Assembly (NCBI GenBank): GCA_029747585.1
Contig: JAPEVF010000015.1
Coordinates: forward strand, 1-64,000
Direction of reading: 5' to 3'
From: Pleurotus djamor
Taxonomy: Eukaryota; Basidiomycota; Agaricomycetes; Agaricales; Pleurotaceae
Length of the DNA stretch: 64,000 nt
Notes under the pieces: generated by a model
Told to the model about the DNA's origin: nothing
The model's database searches: none
The model's input: only the letters and a program-made list of their open reading frames with translations
Shown here: positions 24,300 through 36,898 of the stretch, piece after piece
Layout of the letters: each line of letters opens with the position of its first letter
How positions within the stretch are numbered: the stretch's first letter is position 1
Program-made: the position numbers and the translations under genes

Positions 24300-26668
24300 T
24301 TGGAGTAAGTACTTGCAAAATAACTATTACAAACGGATACGTCTAGTCTAATGTTGTACCGCTATGAATATGTAAAAGGAGGTATGTAGCATGATTAATA
24401 CGTTGGAACTTGGTTAATGACTCTAGTAATAAAGATAATATCACGTTTGCAGTGACTTCAACGTGCTGTGCGAGGACAATCTGGATGGTTGACTTGAAAC
24501 AAGTTCTGAACATGATTGTCGTTCGAGACAAGCTTGTGACACCTCAGCATGCTGATTTTATGGGAGAAACATTCATATGAATGCGTACCTCTCGACAACC
24601 ACAATTTCTTGCAGTCTTGTGTTTATGACTTTTGCTGCTCTTGCATGTCTCTGACTTGCAGTCTTTGACCTCCCCGGTGTAGTATCGTCCGTGGAAATGC
24701 TAGTGAAAGTAGACTAAGGTGAGTTGACGGTTTCCCTGTTCCGCGTCCAAACGGCTCACCCCGCATCCCCTGTAGTAGTCTCCTATGCTGTTGAACGTAT
24801 CAGCCATCATCCTGATGCAAGATCAAGCAACCGGAACGTACATTTCGTGGTGGCACATCGTTTCGAGCGGGCGTAAGAGGGAGAAGGGGAGGGCGGTGTG
24901 GGTGTCGGGGAGAAGTGGGTAAGGTGAGTTGACTTCAAGTGCGCGGCATGCGCTCCCCTTTTAAAGCGGTACCGAGAAAGCGCATGGTTTGGGGCGTCAC
25001 ACAACGTTGTACCCGACGTTGCCTAGATATAGATCGTTATTGAAAAAAGGACTTGTGGATAGCGTGCCTTTCGCTCGGGACCGTTTCTTCACGGACGATC
25101 AAGGCCTGGCGCTCGGTATGGGAACTACGGCGACCATTCATGAAATCGCATGACAACATGCACTGTCTCCTCCTGGTAAGTAGTGGTCTATGTACCTTGG
25201 ATGTTCATTGTGCGCTAATCAAACTTGCGGCGTACGTCGGAGACTCCCGTCGTAATCTGCTCAAAATATTTGTGTTTCATTTTCTTTGGCCAAACCGCCG
25301 CCTGTCTACACAACACCCCGCCACTTGTAGCTACGGTTCCAGTGTACATTTGATGGCAATTAGTTTTCGAGAGCGTCATCGAAACACTTGGACTTATCAC
25401 GGACTTTTGTTCTCGTTGTAGCTTGGCCCATGCGCTGACTGGCCTGGTCCATTCGATTTCGACATAACAGGGTTTGGTTCCACGGCGCTGGGATTTACGG
25501 TGGGACAGCGGACGCGGCGTCTCAAAAGAATATATGGAGGAATCTCCAATGTATATTGTATTGAGAACTACCGAGTGCCTCGGTGAGTCGGCCTTCGACT
25601 AAAAGAGACAGCTGCTTACTTTCATCGCGTCAGTGGTTTGCGATTCTGATGGCCACAATGTTATCGGCCAACGCGGCCTCTATTTGACTTACGAAATTCC
25701 AACCATCCGGATTCAAAATCCCTCAAGTCGGACGGATGCAAGGAACTTCGTGCAAGACGCGCCGCTCCACAAAAAACCTTGTCCGCTGCGGCGGCGCTTG
25801 AATATTTTGCTCAGGTTCCTTCCAAGATGGGACCAGGCCACTCCCTCGCATGTTCACTGTAGACTTTGTCAATTCGGGTCGTTTTCCATACAATTGTGGT
25901 GCAGGTATTTCTCGTCCCTTGTCACTCACTTTCCCCTTGCTTTTCCCACAACGTCCGTTCAACTCTCTTGGCGTGCACCAAGCCGTTCAAGTTACGATAT
26001 CCCAAATCAGTCGAACTGAGGTGCAGTTCTGCCATGAGGTCAATCCATCAGAGTTTGCTGCACACATCAGCCCGCCGTGGGCTGATGCCATCGGTGAGTG
26101 CCTTTCGCACTCCAAGTGGGAAAGCTGACTGTTATCGACGTCAGAAAACTGTGACAAGAAAACCTCATTGCGGCGGAATGATCAATGGTTTTCCCCTTTC
26201 CTCTCTTCTCTAGGCTCTACCCTCTCCCCCTGGCCTCTCACCCACTTTCGTTGATTGAGGAACCCACGAGCTATGACAACCGATCTGTATGGTCCACGGA
26301 ATAACATTGGGCACTCTATATGTGCTATCTATCGTACGGTTGGGTATCAATGGGCTACGAGATGGTCATGAAATTGTCTAATGATGCGGAACGACGGCGA
26401 TACATGGTATATATGGTTGAAAGCAGTGTCGAATCGGGAAAATTGAGAGCAAATTCGAATGTCGTGAAAGGAGATTTAATGGGGGTTTATTTGGGGTTTA
26501 TTCCATTCCTTGGTGAGGTATCCGGGTTTCCTTGTTATCGGGCGACCGTCTCAAGCTGTTATGCTTGGATGGTTAACACGGCCACCCAATTTTTGTCCTT
26601 GGATGATGCATCCCGTGGCCGTACGAGTCGGATTATGCGACGCTACAAGACCTCGATTCAGCCCTCGC
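24300..26668. other. 2.4 kb without a supportable gene
   Basis: Open frames are short and on both strands, with no domain or intron pattern. A TATA-like TATATGGAGG at about 25532 has no clear gene after it. No transposon ends or tRNA signatures were found by eye. Confidence 0.45.
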
Positions 26669-27235
26669 TCAGCCTTCGGGGTCAAGCAGAACTAACCTAT
26701 CGCCGACTGGCTCTTCAGGGAGGTATCGCGCGAGAACAATGACGAGGACAATCAAAAACGCAACGATTGCCAATGTCATCATCCATTGGATGAGACGTTT
26801 CGTCCGATGTCTCCGGCATACACTGGGGCCCGTCGTGTAGGCAGGGGGACTCGTCCGACTAGCCCAAGAGTCGGCTCTGATATCTTCCACGTACCGGGGT
26901 AGCAAGAATGCCACCCGGGAGCTGGAGGGAGCTAATAATAAGATTGTTGATCGAAGAGACAAGGTTTAGGGCGGTCATCGCTCACTGTATATCGGTGGTA
27001 AGGAACCTTCTGCACCCAAGTTCCTGTGGTCCCCGTGCTCCTAAAAGTCGACGTTAGTATCCTCTCTGCATCGAATAGAAGCGATGCAGGGCCAGAAGCG
27101 TGTGGCGCTGAACCTCACGATTCTACTCACCATTCCGAGCTCGTATCGACTTCGCTGGGTAGGGCTCATGACAGCTACCGGGGGAAGACTGGGGTAGTCT
27201 CCTAGCTCATGCTCTCGTGAGTCCGTGTGCTGCAT
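26669..27235 (-). CDS. Small single-pass membrane protein (unrecognised)
   Basis: Exons 27235-27131, 27040-26986 and 26931-26669 join in phase to 140 aa. The first 95 residues are polar and rich in Ser/Pro/Arg (EHELGDYPSLPPVAVMSPTQ). One strong membrane segment follows near residues 104-124 (WMMTLAIVAFLIVLVIVLARY), preceded by basic residues (RRHRTKRLIQ), then a short acidic tail. The charge pattern suggests a cytosolic N-terminus. I do not recognise a family. Support rests on the in-phase GT..AG introns and the membrane segment. Confidence 0.45.
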
Positions 27236-28363
27236 GGTGTCTGGGAGCTGAGAGAAAAGGTGCAACGCACGTCCTTTTTGTGTTAAGATCACTGACGTCG
27301 CAATGGCTGTACAACTACAGCCCTCGACCCCCATTCATCATAAGGCAGGTGAGTCGCTGCAGACTCGCATTTTAAAGCAATTTTTGATGCTGCAGGATGC
27401 GAAACGTAGGGTGGGTATCCCGTCCAAGCTCTCGGAGGATGGGGTCGCACCTGATGAAAGCCCCTGAAAAGCGAAGAGGAGCAACAGGGAGCAACGTACT
27501 TACGCGCTCTTTGCTCGTGTTTGGTTTTCGTGTTTTTGTTTTGTTTGCTCGCTTACTTTCCTCGTTCACCGATGTCCACGACCTTGCCCTATGTCAGCTA
27601 ATTCCCTAGCACTAGCTGCTCTCAGTGAAAATCCAGGATATTTCGAATTCATTTGATGGTCGAACCGACTTACTTAGATCCAGTTGTTTGCGAGTCGTGC
27701 ATGCATAGGTCGTCGCGATCGCAGGGTGTGCGTGACGCTGAGATGACTTTCGTGGAGAATCCGTGGTTATGGTTAAGTCAAACAGTATCCTTTAGGGCCA
27801 CTGGCTATATGGTGAGTTGGTATTTCATCTACCACTTTCGCTTGTCTCAAGAGTTGATAGCGGCTTCTGCGGTGCCAGCTTGGCCCGAGCGGAAATACTT
27901 CTATTGAAGAACAAATCGTGATTTATCCACATTGATTACGACGCGACCCGTCTATCATTCCACACTAGTGACTTTCCATGAACCGAGCGAAGAATCAGAG
28001 TCAAGCATTGAGTTGGAGTTCGCGTTTTCTAACATCTATTCTCTGTCATAGAACGTGAGACAGAGGACTAGCTTTGCCTATGTCTCCGCAAGTCAATAGA
28101 GCTTTTCGCAAGTCTTAACAAACTTGGGTATGTGGACTAAATATGGACCTTCATAATCACTGCTGAACCTGTAAAATCCGAGGTAGCACATGCAACAGGG
28201 TCGATGGTTTCATGCACCCTTGCGCGGAAGCATCTGCTTGCTTCATCTGCTCCCCACATTGCTTGCGCCAGTCACGGCTTTACTTGGAGCCTTGGAGGCG
28301 ATTGTTAAATGCAGTATTTAGAGGGCTTCTGCTTTTTTCGTTGTTGACCCCGGCTCTTGCACG
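27236..28363. other. Intergenic region upstream of the MFS pair
   Basis: These 1.1 kb hold no convincing coding frame. The right end should contain the promoter of the first MFS gene; a weak TATTTAG element lies near 28313, and a similar TATTTAG precedes the second copy. Confidence 0.4.
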
Positions 28364-30237
28364 ATGTCTATCTCAGACAAAGCCTCCGCTGACTTTGTCG
28401 ATGGCGGCGAGAACCAGTGCGCCCCAGGTAGCAACGAAGCATCATTTGCCAAACGCACCCTCAGGAAAATTGATGTCCATCTGCTACCCATCCTCGCCGT
28501 GCTTTATTCGATCTCCCTCATTGATCGGAGTAACATAGCGTATGTCGTTGCCTTTAGTTTCATTCAAAGTCTCACCTCTCATCTCCCTCTAGAAATGCTT
28601 ACATTGCTGGTATGAAAGTAGACCTAGGATTGGACGTTGGATCACGCTACTCGCTCGCCGTCCTCATTTTCTTTGTTCCGTACGAATAACTCTCCTTTAG
28701 GTTACGCCAGAATAATTGACAACCAGTCTTAGGTACATTCTCTTCGAACTTCCCTCAAATGTCATCGTTCGTCACGTTGGCGTGGCACGTTGGGTAAGTA
28801 TACTTCGCCACTTCAACCTATGACACCCTTCCGTCTCACCATATCCACACAGATTAGTGCGATCACCGTCCTTTGGGGTGCAGTCATGCTCGGAATGGGT
28901 GTGTCCTCATATCAATCTCGTTACCGTCCTATACTCAATCTAAACGTGAAGGTTTCGTCAAGACCTGGTGGGAGCTCGTCATCTGTCGTGCCCTCCTTGG
29001 TTTCCTGGAGGCTGGCTTTTTCCCTGCCTGTGCTTACCTTATAAGCACATGGTACCTCCGTCGCGAAGTTCAAAAGCGGTTGACTGGATTTTACGTTGTG
29101 TCTGGGATGGTTAGTGGGTTTTCATCCGCGATGGCTGGTGGTATTGCGGAATTGGCTGGCGTTCGTGGGCTGGGTGGTTGGCAGTGGATCTTTGTACGTG
29201 ATCTCGATCATTTTCTTAACATTGCCTGAACGGCAGCATCCATGTACAGATCATCTTTGGCTGTGCTACACTCCTCGCAGGAGTCGCCGCGTATCTCCTG
29301 GTCCAAGATTTCCCCGATAAGAACAAGTTCTTAACTTCGGAGGAAACTTCGTGGGTGATAGACCGTATTGAAAAGGATCGTGCCGACGCTCACTACGACA
29401 ACTGGACCATGGCCAAGTTCTGGACATATCTTTTTGACCTCCATCTATGGTCTTACGCCGTTATTTTCGGTGCCGCTTGCACTGTGGCGTATGTGAGTAA
29501 AGTTGTGTTAGACGCATCGCTTATCTGGCTCAACGAATTCTTCGTCACATCAGGCTTTCGCATATTTCCTGCCCATCATCTTGGTTGGTGGTATGGGATA
29601 CCAAACCCTCCACGCACAGCTTCTCATTGCCCCTCCAAATGTTTTTGCTGCAATATTCTCTTTCAGCCTGGCCATCTTAAGCGACAAATGGGGCGTTCGT
29701 GCGCCCTTCTTGCTCTTCCAGGCCACTATCTCTCTGATTGGCCTTTGCCTGGTCAGTGTGCACATGTCTTCCGCCTCACCTATGTACTCATTGGTTCGTT
29801 GCTGCAAGTAGACTGCTTTCCACACACAAAATGCGGTTCGCTATTTTGGTGTCTTCCTCGGCCTTTCAGGTGGTCTTGCCAACGTCCCCGGAACTCTGGG
29901 GTACCTTCAGAATAATGTTGCGGGTCACACTAAGCGTGCATTTACCACTGCACTAACTGTAGGGGGCGGCGGTGTCGGCGGTATCATTGCATCGACTGTC
30001 TTCCGCTCTCAAGACGCTCCTGGGTATCGACCTGGTTGTAAGGATACACTCCCTTCCTATATAATTCATTCCCGCCTGATGCTTTCCCTCATAGTATGGG
30101 TCACCATTGGGTCGCAGCTGCTCATCCTCGTCGTTGTGCTGATCAATTCAGTTTACTTCTACTTCAAAAACAAAGCCGTTCGCGAAGGGCGCTCTCCTCC
30201 AATCGATGGACGCGTCGGCTTCCTTTATACATACTGA
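28364..30237 (+). CDS. MFS transporter, anion:cation symporter (Dal5/Tna1-like) family, copy 1
   Basis: Nine exons (28364-28539, 28593-28679, 28733-28793, 28853-28898, 28952-29193, 29250-29492, 29554-29751, 29812-30037, 30095-30237) total 1422 nt, 473 aa. Family signatures are KIDVHLLPILAVLYSISLID followed by RSNIANAYIAGM in the first membrane helix, GFVKTWWELVICRALLGFLEAG in helices 4-5, YLRREVQKRLTGFYV, and NNVAGHTKRAFTTAL in the second half. Twelve membrane helices are expected. Relatives import allantoate, nicotinate or related organic anions with protons; the substrate here cannot be read from sequence. The last intron starts at GTAAGG, giving PGLWVTIG. Confidence 0.88.
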
Positions 30238-31389
30238 TCGGTTAAAGAGAACCCGGACTGGAGATCTCCCTGAGACACGTTCTTAGGTTCTATCGTGACA
30301 TCGATGACTGTATCCTTATTTCGCTGGTCTAATCTACATAACTAGGGCTACTAAGTGCATTCTATTGAACACAACTCGCCCTCCTATCGTTCGCGTCTGT
30401 AAACAACAGCCCAGAAGGCATCTACTGTGTAAGTTGGACTACGAGGGTGCATGGATATGATGGCACCTTATTTGTGCCCAGCCCCATTTGAACAGCATTG
30501 CTTCAGCTTCAGCACTTATCGGCATATCTTGAGTCGCGAGCACTCAGCAGGGCCGTCTGGAGCCCTGGTAGAGAAAACAATCTGGCCCCCGCGTGCTCCG
30601 TATGGAGGATTCCCCTTTACATCCACCTTGGACTGCTTTTTGGTCTCCTCTCTGCGATGCCAGCCATCGCGTCGATGGGAGCGGTACCCTCCTTGGGAAT
30701 CATGATCATGTTGCTTTCGAGTGAAGTACGCTACTCAGATTGCTTAGAAAGTGAGTAAATACTAACATGTTTTTCGGCCTCAATAACGTTGACAAAAGAT
30801 CAATGACTCTTGCACCGTCTTGAAGTATTCGAGATCAGACATCCTTCACGCTAAAAATCACTATTCTAGTAAACCGGGCATCGGGTATAGCTATTTACGC
30901 CAATCATCCCCGCGTTATCGCTCCATGTCTTTGATAATCGTCCTGCTATTGGACCTTTGCGGCGACACAGATGTCTGATCGCCACAGGGTCACATCCTTC
31001 TCCCACCGATACACGGAAGCATCTGTCTCCGCGCCTGTGCATTACAGCTATTTTCATAACGATAGGCGTACCGTCGTTCCCTTTGTTTAGCTCTTGGTTT
31101 ATTTGTTCCTTGCTACTTTGGGTCTGCCGCACGACTGCCATCGCAAGGGTCGCTGCTAGCAGCCAATGGTTGACGCAGACCAGTCGCGAACCTTGGCTTG
31201 AGTGCCCTTCAGATCCAGATACGACCAAACAAACCACCTAAACAACGACGACGGAGGTACGCCTATCGTTATGAAAATAGCTGTACTGCACCAGGCACGT
31301 CCGTTTCACCAAGACGATGCTTGGCTCTCTGGTATTTAGATGGGGGACTCAATCTTTTTCTTCCTATTCGGTAGCCCCGCGTTTTCACG
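30238..31389. other. Spacer between the two MFS copies
   Basis: 1.15 kb without a supportable gene. The frame at about 30498-30758 has a hydrophobic stretch but no family match and no splice logic. The right end is the copy 2 promoter, with TATTTAG near 31333. Confidence 0.4.
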
Positions 31390-33287
31390 ATGTCCATCTC
31401 AGAGAAAGCGTCTGCTGACTTTGTTGAGGATGGCGAAGCCCAACGAATTCAAGTGAACGATGATCAATCCTTTGCGAGACGGACGCTACGGAAGGTCGAC
31501 GTCCATCTCCTGCCTATCCTCGCCATCGTTTATTCCGTCTCCCTCATTGATCGGGCTAACATCGGGTACGTTTGTCGTTTATCGACCTTTCTTGCCTTTA
31601 GGTTTTCGATGCTCATGTTCTTTCCTTCCGCGTAGCAATGCCTATGTTGCAGGGATGGCAGTCGACCTCGAACTCACCGTTGGGTCGCGCTACTCCCTCG
31701 CAGTTTTGATCTTCTTCGTTCCGTAAGTATTACACGTTCTTTTTCCACCAGACCGTCATCTAACAATCCTCATTATCACACCAGGTACATCCTCTTCGAG
31801 CTACCGTCAAATGTCATCGTTCGTCATGTTGGGGCCGCGCTTTGGGTATGTGACCATGGCTTCCTGCTCGTTCGCCATATCAATAGTACTGCATAGATTG
31901 GCACAATCACTGTTCTTTGGGGTTCAGTGATGCTTGGAATGGGTGTGTTATCCGTCCCCCTCCCTTCCTGCCGCTCCATGCTCATATCTATCAAGGCTTC
32001 GTCACGACATGGTGGGAACTTGTCATCTGTCGCGCACTTCTGGGTCTTCTGGAGGCCGGTTACTTCCCTGCTTGCGCGTATATCATCAGCACATGGTACC
32101 TGCGTCGTGAAGTCCAGAAGCGTTTGACTGGATTCTACGTCGTATCCGGTGCGGTCAGTGGTTTCTCATCCGCCATAGCTGGTGGTATCGCAGAAATGGC
32201 TGGGCTTCGCGGGTTGGGCGGTTGGCAGTGGATCTTCGTACGTGACTGACACTGACTGCGCCACCTTGAAATGTCTGAATGCTAATGATGGTATCAACAG
32301 ATCATCTTCGGTTGTGTTACCCTCCTCTGTGGATTCGCAGCATTCTTCCTTGTCCAGGATTTCCCGGACAAGAATAAGTTCTTGACTGCTGAAGAAACGA
32401 CATGGGTGATGGACCGCATCGAAAAGGATCGTGCGGATGCTCATTACGACAGTTGGACGATGGCCAAGTTCTGGAAATACACATTTGACCTTCATATATG
32501 GTCATTTGTTCTTATGTTCGGTGCTGCTTGTACCGTGTCATATGTGAGTGGAGCCATTCATTCGACCTTCCTTTCAATGGATGCTGACAGTCTTATAGGC
32601 TTTCGCTTATTTCCTACCTATCATCTTGGCCGGCGGTATGGGGTACTCTACTCTTCATGCTCAACTCCTCGTGGCCCCTCCTAACGTCTGTGGTGCCCTA
32701 TTCTCTTTCGGCCTCGCCATTTTGAGTGACAAAACTGGTCTTCGCGCTCCATTCCTCCTCTTCCAAGCCATCATCTCCTTGATCGGATTGTCACTAGTGA
32801 GTTGCTGCCCAACGCCATCCGCTCTTCTTGAACTACTGATCCTAAACCTCCACAGACCGCTTTCCACACTTCAAATGGCGTTCGCTACTTCGGTGTCTTC
32901 CTCGGCCTTTCAGGCGGCATGGCGAACGTTCCGGGCACCTTGGGATACCTCCAAAACAACGTCGCCGGTCACACCAAACGTGCATTTACCACTGCGCTTA
33001 CGATTGGCGGTGGTGGCGTCGGTGGCATCATTGCATCGACTGTCTTCCGTTCTCAGGATGCTCCTGGGTATCGACCAGGCTGTAAGCTCCCTCTCTGCTT
33101 GTCTATCCACGTCCTCGGTGTTCACTGATCTTTTTCCCTTGAAGTATGGGTCACCATTGGCTCGCAACTACTTGTCATTGTCATCCTATTCATCAACACG
33201 ACATACTATTACTTCAAGAACAAAGCTGTCCGAGAAGGACGGTCTCCCCCAATTGATGGACGCGTTGGGTTTTATTATACCTATTGA
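31390..33287 (+). CDS. MFS transporter, anion:cation symporter (Dal5/Tna1-like) family, copy 2
   Basis: Nine exons (31390-31565, 31636-31722, 31785-31845, 31897-31942, 31996-32237, 32301-32543, 32599-32796, 32856-33081, 33145-33287) have exactly the same lengths as the nine exons of copy 1, also 473 aa. The motifs match: RANIGNAYVAGM, GFVTTWWELVICRALLGLLEAG, YLRREVQKRLTGFYV, NNVAGHTKRAFTTAL. It is a tandem duplicate. Protein differences are scattered and introns differ in length and sequence, so the duplication is not recent. The unchanged exon lengths argue that both copies stay functional. Confidence 0.88.
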
Positions 33288-33879
33288 TGGCATTTTCTCC
33301 TCCCAAAAGTCTCGCTGACGACCTCAATACGAGCTACACGAATCATATATACGAAACATATTTGCACGAAATTTGTATTACTTTCTCTTTTTTNACGGGT
33401 TTTATGCCTCTGAATGACTCATTCGACTTAAAGCTGAATCTAACGCGCATTCATACCAATTGATCCTCCTGCTTTAGACCAAGGGGACATCGCGTCTTCC
33501 TCACAATTCTCCGCTATATCTAGCATCTTCCGGCTCTCCGAGCTTCAATCGCTTGGAAGGGGGACGGCACCTGGCGGAAACTCCTAGCCTCCTGACTCCT
33601 ACCACGAACCCCTCCACTCCCTCGAAGAGGGTTACAGGCCAGAGCTTGAGCTTGGTAGCGATATGGCTCCATTCCATCAGCTCATGCAGCTACATATTAC
33701 TAATAGCTGCTAGAGCTTTATTCATTATCCCTTATCGAAGTGAGCAGGCGATCTTCTTCTTGGAAGTCGCCTGGACCTCCTAACGCCTCCTTTTGCCCAA
33801 TTCTCAAGAGGCTCTTGAGAGTCCCTGTCTTCCCGTCGCGCCAATGTTCTAGTAAACGCGAAGATCATGGAAGTCGACG
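33288..33879. other. Spacer between MFS copy 2 and the 10-bp repeat array
   Basis: 592 bp without a supportable gene; the frame at 33553-33783 has no family match. The first part is the 3' flank of MFS copy 2. Confidence 0.4.
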
Positions 33880-35060
33880 CGTTCATGGTGATTCATGATG
33901 GTTCACTGTGCTTCATGCTGGTTCACAATGATTCACGGTGGTTCACTGTGTTTCATAGTGGTTCATAGTGGTTCACAGTGATTCACGATGGTTCATAGTG
34001 ATTCACAGTATTTCATGGTGGATCACAGTGATTCACAGTGCTTCACGATGATTCATGGTAGTTCACGATGTATTTTTTATTGCAGTTCACTAGTACGGAA
34101 AGTTTTCATCGCGAACCACGATGAACCCCACGATGAACACTTCTGTTCGCGGTCATTCATAGTGGTTCAGAGAGGTTCACAGTGGTTCATGGTGAATCAT
34201 GGTGGATCACAGTGATCCACGATGAACTGAGTAGTAGAGTAGCAATGGCTGGAAATCTTTTGATAGATGCGTTCACGACTGGTTCATCGCCATTCACGAT
34301 GAATCATGATGGTTCACTGTGAATCGCTGTGGTTCACAGTGAAAACCGCTATGAACGACCACAACCCTCATGACGGCTCACCAGGGTTCACGGACATTCA
34401 TTGTGAACCACAGTGAATCATGATGGATCACAATTATTCACCGTGAACTACGATGAACATCGTAGTAAAAAATCATTGTAATCGTTCAAACGTATGATAC
34501 ATACCACCAGAGCCGTTGACAGTTGGTTCATGGCAGTTCGCAGAACTACAATGATCCATAGTGAATTATAGTGGATCACGGTGGTTCATAGTGAATCATC
34601 ATGGTTCACAGTGGGATTGTCGTACATGATCTTGTCATGATCACGACCATTCAAAGCTAGCGACGGTTCACGACGGTCCATAGGCGTTCATCGTGAATCA
34701 TGGTAAATCATAATAATTCACCGTGATCCACGATGAATTCAGTAGGAAAACCGTTGAAGTCTTTTGGTGCTTACCGGCTCGTTCACGCTTGATTCACGGC
34801 AGTTCATAGTGAAGCATAATGACCCACAGTAGTTCACAGTTAATCAGAACGGTTCAGAGCAGATTACGCATTCACGGTCGCTACCATCACGACAGTTCAC
34901 GACAGTTCATGGAAATTCATTGTAAATCATAGTAATTCACTATGATTCACGATGAATTCGGTATAGAGATTATTAGTAGTTGAAGGTTCATGGTAGTTCA
35001 CGACAAATCATAATGAATCACAATGATTCATGATGGTTCACAGTGGTTCACAGTGAAGAC
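33880..35060. repeat. Degenerate 10-bp tandem repeat array with higher-order structure
   Basis: About 1.2 kb is built from a degenerate decamer of the form R-N-T-T-C-A-Y-R-R-T (for example GGTTCACAGT, GATTCACGAT, GGTTCATAGT). Reverse-complement units (for example GTGAATCATG) occur in the same array, making many quasi-palindromes. Blocks of decamers are interrupted by similar non-decamer inserts beginning ACGATGAA (near 34218, 34450, 34721 and 34950), which gives a higher-order spacing of roughly 220-280 bp. No open frame of note spans it. It lies between an MFS gene and the PalI-like gene. Confidence 0.8.
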
Positions 35061-35486
35061 AATCTGGCGGTACCGCGTCGCGTCCAAAAATGAACGAACA
35101 CGATCACGGGGAAGGAAAAACCTCGACCCTGTCTCAATTAAGGAGCCCCTATCTCTCTGACTGACAGGCGGAATGAAATCGCTTGCAAGTTCCGGGCCTA
35201 GTGAGCAGGCTAACGAACTGAGGTGACGCGGTTGACGATTTGCTGTTTGATGCCAGTGGCTATGATGACATGTGTGGTCCTCGTGGGGACAGACAGACCG
35301 TCGAAGGAATTCCTGAACGCCTAGGCGCCCTCGAATTTAAAAAAAGGGTTCTGGCGTCACATCACGATGTAGGCTCTTTTGCCTTTGGCTCGATCTCTCT
35401 TTCCACTACCACCACCATCAGCACTTTCACGCTTTCCTCCCCTCACCGAAAAGCTGAAATCCTGTGAAGAGTAGTGGTCTGAAGAG
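35061..35486. other. Upstream region of the PalI-like gene
   Basis: These 426 bp separate the repeat array from the PalI-like start. A pyrimidine-rich tract (CTCTCTTTCCACTACCACCACC) at about 35391-35413 is typical of fungal promoters or leaders. No TATA box is clear. Confidence 0.4.
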
Positions 35487-36452
35487 ATGTCTCGCGTATT
35501 CTGTATCCCCGGGATCATCTTCCTCTTCTGCGCGTTCGTCTTGAGTTTCTTGACGTCGATATCCCTGCCGTATCTGACAGGTCTCGACATCACTCGCGTC
35601 CACTTCAATAANGCGGCGGCAGCGGGGTCGCANAGTCAAGGCGTTTCAGAATTAAGAGTGCGTTCTCTTNTCTTCTCGTTATCTCGAGTTTGTCGTGTGC
35701 TNNNNGNANGTTNNACTCCACNTGGCGTCATTTAGTTTGGTGTATGGTGAGTTCCTCGAAAANNANCTTCTNNCATCGCAAGGACTGAAGNATNCNTTNG
35801 CGNAGGGCACAATGCACGTATGACGTCCACGANAGCCGTACTTGCAGNGCTGCNGGGCATGGNTACAGNGTNGGGATAGGCAGNGTCTCGGANTCCAACA
35901 CNAACGTTATCATCGGGCCCTCCTGGACTCGCGGTCTGGCCGTCCACCCCGTCGGTACGTCTTGTTTTTTGACATCGTCTCATGGAATGATTTTCCTTAC
36001 TCGCTTCCCCTTCATTTTTTCCTCGGCTCAGCCACCGCCGTGACATTCGTCGCCTTCCTCTTATCATTCTCCCAACACATCACCGTAACCCTCGTATCCT
36101 CCCTCGTATCCTTCTTCGCAGCACTCCTCACACTTATCGCATTCGCAATCGATATCGCGTTGTTCGCGTACGTCCGCCACCANGTNAACAAGGTNAACAA
36201 NATCAGCCCGAACACCAAGCCCGGACCAGGTACGTTCCTCGATTTTACCTCAAAGCGGAAGCTGATATGAAAATGAAATGATCNTTTTGTCCCTGTGTAG
36301 GGTTCTGGCTGACCTTCGTCACGTTCCTCCTCCTCCTCATGGCCGGATGCACCGTATGCTTGGGCCGACGAAAGGAACGCATGTCAGGGGCAACGACCTA
36401 CACGCCAACCACTGAGAAGAAGAGTTTCTGGTCGAGGTTCCGCAAGAACTGA
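35487..36452 (+). CDS. palI: PalI/Rim9 (SUR7-type) four-helix membrane protein
   Basis: Five exons (35487-35657, 35736-35746, 35806-35954, 36032-36229, 36301-36452) join in phase to 226 aa. The first helix (CIPGIIFLFCAFVLSFLTSISLP) is followed by an extracellular loop with a Cys pair (AQCTYDVH, SRTC), then three helices (TAVTFVAFLLSF; FFAALLTLIAFAIDIALFAYV; FWLTFVTFLLLLMAGC) and a basic C-terminal tail. This layout fits the SUR7/PalI family, whose members act in alkaline-pH sensing through the Rim pathway or in plasma-membrane domains. Exon 2 is 11 nt. Several N bases in the loop hide single residues but do not break the frame. A SUR7 rather than PalI role is possible. Confidence 0.72.
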
Positions 36453-36898
36453 GAGACTCTTTGACATCTCTTCCATACGTCCTCCACGTTGGNCTGTCCG
36501 AAACGAGCTGTATCCTTCATCTTCTACATTCCATACCCTAGCCAATTCGCTTCTCTCCGTCCACGCCAGAATAATCACCGAACCCTTACCCAGCATAGGA
36601 ACAATGTACACTGTTCGGATAGCGTTNAGATTNTTTACCACCTGTCATCACATCTATAGTANTATCACGCGTGTTTGNCTTCTAGCCCTGGTCGAGCCTA
36701 TTCCGAGCCTCGCATACCANCTTGCTTACCCTTGTCACGAATTGCATTATAGCAACCTTTAATGATAATACCAATCTGNGTCCTTGACTCCCAAATGGGC
36801 ATCANAACGCAAGATACCCCGCTCAGCAGAACCCATATGCTGGTGGGGTAANCGGTGATATGAGTCGNTAANCCGTGGAAAAGAAGNATNGATATTGC
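36453..36898. other. Convergent intergenic region PalI-like / DUR3
   Basis: 446 bp between two converging 3' ends, with several undetermined bases. Nothing else is visible. Confidence 0.5.

Noticed and set aside
25633..26213. Overlapping plus-strand frames of about 90-130 codons
   Set aside because: They lack any recognisable domain or splice logic and overlap each other in different frames.
33880..35060. The repeat region as a CRISPR array
   Set aside because: The units are 10 bp, degenerate and contiguous, without unique spacers of fixed length, and the genome is fungal.
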